The notes: generated by a model from the sequence alone, not told the origin. Shown: positions 1-5,373, counted from the stretch's first letter. The stretch is DNA of 5,409 nt from an uncultured Veillonella sp. (GCA_900765235.1 CAAFRK010000210.1:1-5409), one strand, 5' to 3'. A program made the numbers and translations.

Positions 1-342
1 AAAAACATGATAGCCGAAAATGCTTGTGTTATTTCCATGATGTGTGATCTTGTAGAAGGTAAAGCAGATGTATCCATTATTGAAAAACGTCTTACCACAC
101 ATGATCGATTCAAGGATCGTATTGAATACTTCTCTATACCACCACAATTTGTGCCGCCCGCACCGCTTACTTTCACTATTAATACAATGAAATATGTACA
201 AGATCGTGCATTGGCTGCGGACTATATTGAATTTACACGCTCCCAAGAAGGGCAACAAATCTTAGAAAATCACGGATTTACATCCGTTCATAGTGCGAGA
301 GGTCTCGATTTGATAGAAAGGTTTGGTGTGAAAGATGTGTAG
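1..342 (+). CDS. Extracellular solute-binding protein, ModA-like (C-terminal part, 5' end outside window)
   Basis: The reading frame is open from the first base, so this is probably the C-terminal ~113 residues of a longer gene. The ATG at 7 is unlikely to be the true start, since it falls inside the fold. The visible part reads like the second lobe of a type-II periplasmic binding protein of the molybdate/sulfate-binding class. It has a stretch of the kind 'LVEGKADVSII', a proline-rich strand (IPPQFVPPAPLTF), and then the signature helix 'YIEFTRSQEGQQILENHGF', which in ModA-like proteins is the FI-x-F-x-x-S-x-E-G-Q-x-I-x-x-x-GF element. Such proteins deliver an oxyanion or other small ligand to an ABC importer. 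The ligand cannot be read from this fragment. Molybdate or tungstate would suit a NifB neighbour, but that is inference. The stop codon overlaps the next gene by 8 bases, indicating an operon with translational coupling. Confidence 0.75.
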   Translation, partial: KNMIAENACVISMMCDLVEGKADVSIIEKRLTTHDRFKDRIEYFSIPPQFVPPAPLTFTINTMKYVQDRALAADYIEFTRSQEGQQILENHGFTSVHSARGLDLIERFGVKDV

Positions 343-1141
343 TCATTGTTCGTCATCTACATCCTGTGGGTCCCAAGGCAGTTCTGGTATATCTGGTAAA
401 CAAGCTCCTAAGAATTTAACACTTTGGCGTCGTATCGTACAGTTTATTTTCCTCTTTATTATGGGGAAATGGGTATATTATGGCATATTCCGATGCCCTT
501 ATATTGTGCCATTTGTAAACTGTGAAAGCTGTTCCATGATTACCTGCTGGGGCCGTATTACGACATATTTCTATGCTTGGTGGATTATTCTGCCCATTAT
601 GGTCGTATTCTTTGGTCGAGCATTTTGTAGTTGGTTCTGCCCAAGTGGGTGGGTTAACCAAATGCTAGGCAAAATATCTATGGGACCATTAAGAAATCGT
701 AAACATTACATGCGATTCCTTCAACTCGGCATGGTAGTCACTATAATTTTAGGGCTCGTAGTATACTTCAAATTTGGTAATCCCCGCATTATGATTCCAA
801 TTCGGACGAGCGATGAATATTTTAATGCTGTCATTTTATCTATGCAGTTCTCCGAATGGTATTGGGCGGCTCGCACTATAACGGTCGTCTCCATTATTGC
901 TGGTTCCCTTATCATCGCCAATGCTTGGTGTCGCTTTGTATGTCCATTTGGTGGGGTAATGGAATTATTACGGAAAATTTCCATTTTTAAAGTATATAAA
1001 ACTAGTGATTGTGACGATTGTGATGCGTGTCTACGTGTTTGTGAAATGGGTACACGACCAAATGAAATGAATTGCACCAACTGTGGTGACTGTTTGCATG
1101 TATGCCATAAAGATGCTATTAGATTTGGTCGGAAAGGTTAA
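335..1141 (+). CDS. Membrane-bound 4Fe-4S polyferredoxin (NapH/NosR/CcoG-like)
   Basis: This 268-residue protein has four likely membrane helices (about 33-53, 77-93, 127-146 and 178-197). Two CX3CP motifs lie at helix ends (Cys98/Cys102 in 'FCSWFCPSG' and Cys199/Cys203 in 'WCRFVCPFGG'), the hallmark of the NapH/NosR/CcoG-type family. The tail carries two ferredoxin motifs CX2CX2CX3C (Cys226/229/232/236 and Cys247/250/253/257), each expected to bind a 4Fe-4S cluster. Extra cysteines are Cys2, Cys5 and Cys11 in a Ser/Gly-rich N-terminus, and Cys54, Cys63, Cys66 and Cys71 between helices 1 and 2. The family moves electrons between the quinone pool or membrane carriers and a partner enzyme. The ATG at 335 lies inside the end of the upstream gene without a good Shine-Dalgarno at normal distance, so coupling is likely; the next ATG would fall inside helix 1. 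The radical SAM gene follows by 2 bases. The partner is unknown; electron supply to the NifB-like enzyme or to a nitrogenase-like reductase is a hypothesis. Confidence 0.85.
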   Translation: MCSHCSSSTSCGSQGSSGISGKQAPKNLTLWRRIVQFIFLFIMGKWVYYGIFRCPYIVPFVNCESCSMITCWGRITTYFYAWWIILPIMVVFFGRAFCSWFCPSGWVNQMLGKISMGPLRNRKHYMRFLQLGMVVTIILGLVVYFKFGNPRIMIPIRTSDEYFNAVILSMQFSEWYWAARTITVVSIIAGSLIIANAWCRFVCPFGGVMELLRKISIFKVYKTSDCDDCDACLRVCEMGTRPNEMNCTNCGDCLHVCHKDAIRFGRKG

Positions 1142-1143
1142 TT

Positions 1144-1974
1144 ATGAAAGAAGTTCAAGGACAAAGTTTCCTACAAAATCATCCATGTTACAACAAGGAT
1201 GCTGCCGCTAATTGGGGACGTTTACATTTGCCAGTTGCACCGAATTGTAATATTCAATGTAATTATTGTAATCGCAAGTACGATTGCGCTAACGAAAATA
1301 GACCGGGCGTGACGCAACATGTTTATACGCCACAAGAGGCAGCAGCCTTTGTGCATAAGGTATTTGATGCACGTAAGGATATTTCTGTTGTGGGCATTGC
1401 AGGACCTGGAGATCCTATGTGTGATGCGGATAAGACACTTGAAACATTCCGTCTTGTAAAAAAAGATTTCCCTCACGTCATGCTCTGTTTATCGAGTAAT
1501 GGTTTGGCAGTGCCTGATTATGTCGATGAAATCGCTGATTTAGGGATTACTCATGTAACGATTACGGCTAATGCTATTGATCCAGAGATTGCTAAACATG
1601 TATACTCCATGGTTCGCTATGAGGGGAATATCTACAAAGGAATCGATGGGGCCCGCATTTTATTAGAGCGTCAGGCTGAAAGTATCCGAAAATTAAAGGA
1701 AAAGAAGATCATTGTTAAGATTAATACCGTAGTAGTACCAGATGTAAATATGGATCATGTACCAGCTATTGCTAAGCAAGCAGAGGCGTGGGGCGTTGAT
1801 TTGATGAACTGCATTGCTATGATTCCAGTTCATGATACAGCCTTTGAAAACCATCGAGGACCGACTGCAGAAGAGATTGACAATATGCGTCAATTTATTG
1901 GTCACTATGTGCCACAAATGACACATTGTAAGCGCTGTAGAGCTGATGCGATAGGTCGTTTGTGTGAAGCGTAG
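1144..1974 (+). CDS. nifB: NifB-family radical SAM protein (FeMo-cofactor precursor synthase type, no NifX domain)
   Basis: This 276-residue protein matches the NifB core throughout: 'HPCYN' at 13-17, 'GRLHLPVAP' at 25-33, the radical SAM cluster motif CX3CX2C (Cys35, Cys39, Cys42), 'NRKYDC' ending at Cys48, 'ENRPGVT', the SAM-binding-type 'AGPGDP' at 86-91, 'MLCLSSNGL' with Cys115, 'YSMVRYEGNIYKG' at about 154-166, and the C-terminal 'CKRCRADAIGRLC' (Cys262, Cys265). NifB fuses two 4Fe-4S clusters with a SAM-derived carbide and a sulfur to give the 8Fe L-cluster of nitrogenase. The cysteines and histidine outside the SAM motif are candidate ligands of the two substrate clusters. The protein ends right after the radical SAM domain and lacks the NifX-like domain of proteobacterial NifB, so it resembles the short archaeal/clostridial form. 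AAAGG six bases before the ATG supports the start. The family assignment is firm. Whether it serves a true nitrogenase or a nitrogenase-like enzyme cannot be told here, so the symbol is by family only. Confidence 0.88.
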   Translation: MKEVQGQSFLQNHPCYNKDAAANWGRLHLPVAPNCNIQCNYCNRKYDCANENRPGVTQHVYTPQEAAAFVHKVFDARKDISVVGIAGPGDPMCDADKTLETFRLVKKDFPHVMLCLSSNGLAVPDYVDEIADLGITHVTITANAIDPEIAKHVYSMVRYEGNIYKGIDGARILLERQAESIRKLKEKKIIVKINTVVVPDVNMDHVPAIAKQAEAWGVDLMNCIAMIPVHDTAFENHRGPTAEEIDNMRQFIGHYVPQMTHCKRCRADAIGRLCEA

Positions 1975-1982
1975 AAGTATAA

Positions 1983-2010
1983 AAGGCTATATACCAAAGT
2001 ATATAGCCTT
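1983..2010. terminator. Bidirectional hairpin terminator between convergent genes
   Basis: A perfect 12-bp inverted repeat (arms 1983-1994 and 1999-2010, AAGGCTATATAC / GTATATAGCCTT) closes a 4-base CAAA loop. It lies 8 bases after the NifB-like stop and 14 bases before the stop of the convergent cysteine desulfurase gene. In the leftward direction the stem is followed by TTTTATACTT. In the rightward direction the 3' arm ends TT and an AT-rich stretch follows after AACGGTG. The U-tracts are modest, so efficiency is uncertain, but the position suits termination of both operons. Confidence 0.7.
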
Positions 2011-2024
2011 AACGGTGATAATTA

Positions 2025-3182
2025 TTATTTAGTATTTTTCAGAATTGTATGTAGTGCAGATAATGCCATATCTACATCTTCAAGTGTATTGGCATAGCCA
2101 AAGGAGAAGCGTACGGTTCCCTCCGGATAGGTGCCTAGTGTTTGGTGTGCTCGTGGAGCGCAGTGTAGTCCGACGCGTGTCATGATGTGATACTTTGACT
2201 CTAGTTCGTATGCAATACTAGCAGCATCCATATCATCAATTGTGATGGAGACGACCGCTGTTCGATCTAGAATACCTTGTTTGCCGATGATGTTAACTCC
2301 AGTTATTGAACGTAAACCTTCGAGGAAGGCTTTTGTCAAAGCTAACTCGTGGTTATGAATGTTCTCCATGCCGACCGATTCGATGTAGGAAAGTCCTTCA
2401 TTGAGCCCAATGATGCCAGGTAGATTTAACGTACCTGCTTCAAAGGCGTCGGGCATATGGGTAGGCATCGTTTCTAAATGTGAGAAGCTACCTGTACCAC
2501 CAGCGATAAGAGGGACTAAGGTCTGAGCCATTTCTTTGGTCAATATAATGCCACCAATACCTTGAGGTCCCAATAAGCCTTTATGACCTGTAAAGCAAAG
2601 GGCATCAATATGACATGCTTTCACATCAATAGGAATAACACCTGCTGTTTGGGCTGCGTCTACAATGAAATGTAGATTATGAGCCTTGCAGATGGTACCT
2701 ATTGATTCAATAGGCTGTATGGTGCCACATACATTGGATGCGTGATTAATAATTATAGCCACTGTATTGGGGCGAATGAGAGCTTCTATACTTTCAAGTT
2801 GGATGGAGCCAGTTTTGTCACAAGGAATAATATCAAAGGTAATGCCCTTATCCAGTAGTTGGGTAAGAGGTCTCATAACTGCGTTGTGCTCCATAGAGCT
2901 AACGAGTACATGATCACCGTCTTTCAACAGGCCCTTGATGACCATGTTTAAGCTCATTGTCACATTTTGCGTAAAAGTGACGTGAGATGGATCATGACCG
3001 TTGAATAAGGTATTTAGTTGTTGTCTTGTTGTATAGATAATATCCTCTACATCGTAGGCGAGGGCGTAGGAGCCACGGTTAATATTGATACCGTAGTTCG
3101 TTATATAGTTTGCCATGGCATTAGCCACATTAGGTGCTTTAGGGAACGTGGTACTTGCATTATCTAAATAGATATAGTTCAT
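2025..3182 (-). CDS. Cysteine desulfurase family protein (class-V aminotransferase fold, EF2568-like)
   Basis: This 385-residue PLP enzyme is expected to release sulfur (or selenium) from cysteine or selenocysteine as an enzyme-bound persulfide or selenide. Visible landmarks are the N-terminal 'YLDNASTTFPK' (4-15), the PLP-stacking His99 in 'SSMEHNAV', Asp175 in 'VDAAQTAG', the Schiff-base Lys201 in 'FTGHKGLLGPQG', the candidate catalytic Cys341 in 'RVGLHCAPRAHQTLGT', and the closing 'GTVRFSFGYANT'. The short loop 'GLHCAP-x-AH' is typical of the EF2568-type family (TIGR01977), found near selenium-dependent molybdenum hydroxylase and orphan selD genes, rather than housekeeping IscS. The frame stays open upstream to 3317, but the ATG at 3182 has GGAG seven bases before it and gives the family N-terminus directly, so it is chosen. 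The gene is divergent from the YedE-type transporter across 120 bases, suggesting a shared selenium or sulfur role. A NifS-like role for the nearby NifB-like protein is a possible alternative. Confidence 0.88.
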   Translation of the reverse strand: MNYIYLDNASTTFPKAPNVANAMANYITNYGININRGSYALAYDVEDIIYTTRQQLNTLFNGHDPSHVTFTQNVTMSLNMVIKGLLKDGDHVLVSSMEHNAVMRPLTQLLDKGITFDIIPCDKTGSIQLESIEALIRPNTVAIIINHASNVCGTIQPIESIGTICKAHNLHFIVDAAQTAGVIPIDVKACHIDALCFTGHKGLLGPQGIGGIILTKEMAQTLVPLIAGGTGSFSHLETMPTHMPDAFEAGTLNLPGIIGLNEGLSYIESVGMENIHNHELALTKAFLEGLRSITGVNIIGKQGILDRTAVVSITIDDMDAASIAYELESKYHIMTRVGLHCAPRAHQTLGTYPEGTVRFSFGYANTLEDVDMALSALHTILKNTK

Positions 3183-3189
3183 AGGTAAT

Positions 3190-3193
3190 CTCC
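3190..3193 (-). promoter_or_regulatory. Shine-Dalgarno site fixing the cysteine desulfurase start
   Basis: GGAG on the minus strand lies seven bases before the ATG at 3182. It selects this start over the in-frame ATG at 3317, which would add 45 non-family residues and run through the divergent promoter region into the YedE gene. Confidence 0.75.
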
Positions 3194-3219
3194 ATGAATA
3201 ACAAGGTGTATTTATGGTT

Positions 3220-3228
3220 ATTATATCA
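3220..3228 (-). promoter_or_regulatory. Extended -10 promoter for the cysteine desulfurase gene
   Basis: The minus strand reads TGATATAAT, a perfect extended -10 element (TGn followed by consensus TATAAT). No good -35 hexamer is seen 16-18 bases upstream, which is tolerated by extended -10 promoters. Transcription would start near 3213, giving a leader of about 30 bases that contains the GGAG site. This is a motif-based prediction. Confidence 0.5.
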
Positions 3229-3252
3229 TGAGTCATATGCTTGATAGGGTGG

Positions 3253-3264
3253 GAGTATATACTC
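3253..3264. promoter_or_regulatory. 12-bp perfect palindrome in the divergent promoter region
   Basis: GAGTATATACTC is its own reverse complement. It lies between the leftward extended -10 of the desulfurase gene and the ribosome binding site of the YedE gene, where an operator controlling one or both genes could sit. A weak rightward promoter candidate overlaps it: TTGATA at 3241-3246 and TATATT at 3266-3271, with a long 19-base spacer. No known regulator can be assigned. Confidence 0.3.
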
Positions 3265-3302
3265 ATATATTTGTAGTGTAGTTTGTTTGAAAGGAGTTTA
3301 TT

Positions 3303-4364
3303 ATGAGTGGGTCTCATGAAAAAAGGAATTTAATTATTGCAGGCCTTATTATTGGCGCTATTGCAGGCTTCCTCGTATTGGCTGGCAATCCGGGCAATAT
3401 GGGCTTCTGTATTGCTTGCTTTGTTCGCGATACTGTCGGTGGCCTAGGCCTACATCGTGCCGCACCAGTACAGTACATTCGTCCAGAAATTATTGGTCTT
3501 ATATTAGGGGCTTATGTATTGTCCATGATTCGTGGTGAACACCAAAGTAAAGGTGGTTCCTCTCCAATTATTCGATTTATTCTCGGCTTCTTTGTTATGA
3601 TTGGTGCTTTGATGTTCCTCGGCTGTCCGATTCGTATGATTTTAAGACTTGGCGGCGGTGACTTAAATGCGTTGTTCGGTATTGCTGGTTTTGCTGGTGG
3701 TATCGGCTTTGGTACTATATTCTTGAAAAAAGGTTATTCTTTACAGCGTACCTATGCATTGAGTAAATTAGAGTCCGCTATGATGCCTGCTATCCAAGTT
3801 GGCTTGCTAGTTTTAGTAGTAGCGGCTCCAGCATTTATCTTCTTTAGTCAAAAAGGTCCTGGTGCTATGCATGCACCTTGGTTAATTTCATTGGCGGCAG
3901 GCCTCGTGGTAGGTGGCTTATCTCAAGTTAGCCGTCTTTGTACCGTTGGTGGTTTCCGTGATTTATTCTTGTTCAAAAAATCTATCCTTATCTTTGGCTA
4001 TTTAGCTGTTCTCATTGGTGTATTTGTTGTAAATATTAGCTTTGGTAATTTCCATCTTGGCTTTGAAAATCAACCGATTGCACATACAGATGGCTTGTGG
4101 AACTTCCTAGGTATGGCGCTTGCAGGCTTCTGTAGTGTATTGCTCGGTGGTTGCCCATTGCGTCAATTGATCATGACTGGCGAAGGTAACTCTGACTCTG
4201 CGGTAACAGTACTTGGTCTTGCCGCAGGTGCTGCATTCGCTCATAACTTTGGTTTAGCTGCCTCCGGTGCTGGCCCTACATTAAATGGTGAAATTGCTGT
4301 AGGTGTTGGTTTTGTAGTAGCACTTATTATTGCTGTAGTTAATACAAAACGTGCCAATGCTTGA
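3303..4364 (+). CDS. yedE: YedE-type putative selenium transporter
   Basis: This 353-residue, very hydrophobic protein has roughly nine to ten membrane helices and belongs to the YeeE/YedE (sulfur transport, PF04143) family. Cysteine motifs typical of the selenium-linked YedE branch (TIGR04112) are visible: 'GFCIACFVRDTVGG' (Cys36, Cys39), 'LGCPIRMILRLGGGD' (Cys108), 'SRLCTVGGFRDLF' (Cys213), and 'GGCPLRQLIMTGEGNSD' (Cys284, with Cys277 just before). The repeated G-C-P-x-R and C-x-x-G-G-F-R-D elements point to two internally similar halves. In the related YeeE, pore cysteines relay thiosulfate. Here a reduced selenium or sulfur species is the likely substrate, which is inference. AAGGAG six bases before the ATG fixes the start. 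The DUF3343 gene follows closely, a pairing seen in selenium-utilising anaerobes, and the divergent cysteine desulfurase supports the same theme. Confidence 0.88.
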   Translation: MSGSHEKRNLIIAGLIIGAIAGFLVLAGNPGNMGFCIACFVRDTVGGLGLHRAAPVQYIRPEIIGLILGAYVLSMIRGEHQSKGGSSPIIRFILGFFVMIGALMFLGCPIRMILRLGGGDLNALFGIAGFAGGIGFGTIFLKKGYSLQRTYALSKLESAMMPAIQVGLLVLVVAAPAFIFFSQKGPGAMHAPWLISLAAGLVVGGLSQVSRLCTVGGFRDLFLFKKSILIFGYLAVLIGVFVVNISFGNFHLGFENQPIAHTDGLWNFLGMALAGFCSVLLGGCPLRQLIMTGEGNSDSAVTVLGLAAGAAFAHNFGLAASGAGPTLNGEIAVGVGFVVALIIAVVNTKRANA

Positions 4365-4381
4365 GTTAGAAATGAGTGACT

Positions 4382-4630
4382 ATGAAATATATTGCTACTT
4401 TTTACTCTCACTTTGGCGCCATTCGTTTTAAACGAGAGGCTCCTGAAGGGGTAACAAATATAGAACTTCGTCCAGTGCCACGCGATTTGAGTTCTTCCTG
4501 TGGTACAAGTGCATCCTTTGATGCCGGTGAAAGCTTTACGTTCACAGATGATCCCACAGAGGAGATTGAACAAATCGTTGTTGTCACTGATGATGGGTAT
4601 AGAACTATATTTGAAAGTCCCAATAAATAA
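4382..4630 (+). CDS. DUF3343 small Se/S carrier-like protein
   Basis: This 82-residue soluble protein fits the DUF3343 family (PF11823, putative Se/S carrier protein-like). It has the N-terminal strand 'MKYIATFYSHFGAIRFK' (the family's 'Y-x-x-x-F-x-S-x-x-x-A' pattern) and the conserved 'RPVPRDLSSSCGTSASF', whose Cys40 is the only cysteine and the likely carrier residue. The family is thought to hold selenium or sulfur as a persulfide-like adduct, but no reaction is proven. The ATG at 4382 is preferred because it gives the usual MKYI start. An in-frame GTG at 4376 would add only two residues. The Shine-Dalgarno is weak (GAGTGA just upstream), and the gap to the YedE stop is 17 bases, so expression is probably coupled to YedE. 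Confidence 0.85.
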   Translation: MKYIATFYSHFGAIRFKREAPEGVTNIELRPVPRDLSSSCGTSASFDAGESFTFTDDPTEEIEQIVVVTDDGYRTIFESPNK

Positions 4631-4634
4631 ACAT

Positions 4635-4670
4635 TAGAGCCTTTTAGCGTCGCTAATCTAAGCGGTTCTA
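4635..4670 (+). terminator. Possible hairpin terminator after the YedE-DUF3343 operon
   Basis: An outer 7-bp stem (4635-4641 with 4664-4670, one G-U pair) encloses a smaller dyad, TTAG/CTAA, at 4644-4647 and 4653-4656. The 3' side runs into TAATTATTAT. It starts five bases after the DUF3343 stop. The stem is short and the T-run imperfect, so it may only assist the stronger hairpin downstream. Confidence 0.4.
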
Positions 4671-4689
4671 TAATTATTATGTAACGCAA

Positions 4690-4722
4690 AAAGAGGAGCT
4701 ATCCGTTGGATAGCTCCTCTTT
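4690..4722. terminator. Strong bidirectional intrinsic terminator
   Basis: A perfect 15-bp inverted repeat (arms 4690-4704 and 4708-4722, AAAGAGGAGCTATCC / GGATAGCTCCTCTTT) closes a 3-base loop. On the minus strand it begins one base after the stop of the MerR-family gene and ends in TTTTT, a classic Rho-independent terminator. On the plus strand the stem ends in CTTTGTTATA, so it can also stop transcripts from the YedE-DUF3343 operon. Confidence 0.88.
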
Positions 4723-4723
4723 G

Positions 4724-5221
4724 TTATATAGCTTTATATTTTTTAGGTGATTCACCTTTTTCAGCGGCCTCTTTAGCGGCGCGCCATTTGCGTTCAAAAT
4801 ACTTGTGATACTCTAGAGGAACGTCATCAGGTGTTAAGCTTTCATAAAAGCTAGTGGTTCCCTTTGCCTGAGCTTGTTCATAAAACCATGTTTTAAATTC
4901 TAGCATGGACAAGCGTGCTTGTAGGTGTTCGATTTCTACTAATACGCGATCTCGTTGATTTCTGATAATAGATAATCTTTCATTGATGCGACTATCACCT
5001 TCGACGCAGTAGTCGATAAAATGTTTGATTTCCTTAATAGGCATACCGGTATGCTTCATGCATTCAATCAATTCTAACCAATCCATATCTGTGTCATGGA
5101 ATACACGGATACCACCAGCAGAACGTTCTACGAAGGGCAAGAGACCTTCTTTATCATAGTAACGCAATGTAGAAGGTGCCACATTTAGTTTTTTTGCGAT
5201 TTCGCCAACAGTATATGTCAT
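4724..5221 (-). CDS. MerR-family transcriptional regulator, AdhR/NmlR-like
   Basis: This 165-residue protein opens with a MerR winged helix-turn-helix: 'YTVGEIAKKLNVAPSTLRYYDKEGL' at 3-27, the wing at about 33-43, and a second helical pair at about 44-70. A dimerising coiled coil of about 80-115 follows ('RINERLSIIRNQRDRVLVEIEHLQARL'). The C-terminal tail is short and charged, with no large ligand-binding domain and no CxxC-type metal site. Cys54 in 'LIECMKHTGM' sits where B. subtilis AdhR has its aldehyde-sensing Cys52 ('IKCMRNAGLS'), so a thiol-based electrophile sensor is likely; Cys72 is the only other cysteine. An excellent AAGGAGG lies four bases before the ATG at 5221. An AdhR-like operator stands about 120 bases upstream in a divergent promoter, which indicates regulation of a gene beyond the right edge, possibly with autoregulation. 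Subfamily assignment is by pattern, not by search. Confidence 0.87.
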   Translation of the reverse strand: MTYTVGEIAKKLNVAPSTLRYYDKEGLLPFVERSAGGIRVFHDTDMDWLELIECMKHTGMPIKEIKHFIDYCVEGDSRINERLSIIRNQRDRVLVEIEHLQARLSMLEFKTWFYEQAQAKGTTSFYESLTPDDVPLEYHKYFERKWRAAKEAAEKGESPKKYKAI

Positions 5222-5336
5222 AGGACCTCCTTATAGGTTCATATTAAATTGTAAATGATTTAGTTTCAGGAGTAATGTATTGGGCATATAATATATGTAT
5301 ATTTTAAAAGGTTAAATTTAAATTTTACGGTCTCAC

Positions 5337-5367
5337 TTGACTTAAACCTAACTTTAAGTTCTATACT
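5337..5367 (+). promoter_or_regulatory. MerR-type promoter with 19-bp spacer, reading rightward
   Basis: TTGACT (-35, 5337-5342) and TATACT (-10, 5362-5367) are separated by 19 bases. That is longer than the usual 17 and is the hallmark of promoters activated by MerR-family proteins through DNA distortion. Transcription would start near 5374, so the controlled gene begins beyond the right edge of the window. Confidence 0.75.
5341..5358. promoter_or_regulatory. AdhR-like MerR operator
   Basis: The inverted repeat CTTAAAC-CTAA-CTTTAAG matches the recalled B. subtilis AdhR operator form CTTAAAG-N4-CTTTAAG at 13 of 14 arm positions. Read as ACTTAAA / TTTAAGT it is a perfect 7-bp dyad with a 6-base spacer. 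It overlaps the end of the -35 and fills most of the 19-bp spacer, exactly where MerR-family dimers bind. The regulator encoded at 4724-5221 is the obvious candidate. Confidence 0.75.
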
Positions 5368-5373
5368 TATTAC

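Noticed and set aside
416..1080. Minus-strand open frames (416-661 and 721-1080) opposite the polyferredoxin
   Set aside because: The predicted peptides show no recognisable domain and lie fully antisense to a gene with clear motifs.
3183..3317. N-terminal extension of the cysteine desulfurase from an in-frame ATG at 3317
   Set aside because: It would add 45 residues unlike the family and overlap the start of the divergent YedE gene. The ATG at 3182 has a proper GGAG and the expected N-terminus.
4362..4379. TGA at the end of the YedE gene as a selenocysteine codon
   Set aside because: Reading through meets another TGA four codons later, there is no conserved protein segment, and the family ends naturally here.
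4376..4381. GTG start for the DUF3343 gene two codons earlier
   Set aside because: The family N-terminus begins at MKYI and the ATG at 4382 is correctly placed, though the Shine-Dalgarno is weak for either start.
4241..4689. Minus-strand open frames (4241-4573 and 4408-4689) opposite the YedE end and DUF3343
   Set aside because: They are antisense shadows of well-supported genes and cross the terminator or intergenic region without a plausible ribosome binding site or domain.
5287..5292. Perfect TATAAT on the plus strand as another rightward promoter
   Set aside because: The region is almost pure A/T, and no reasonable -35 lies 16-18 bases upstream (TTTCAG at 17). It is most likely chance in AT-rich DNA.
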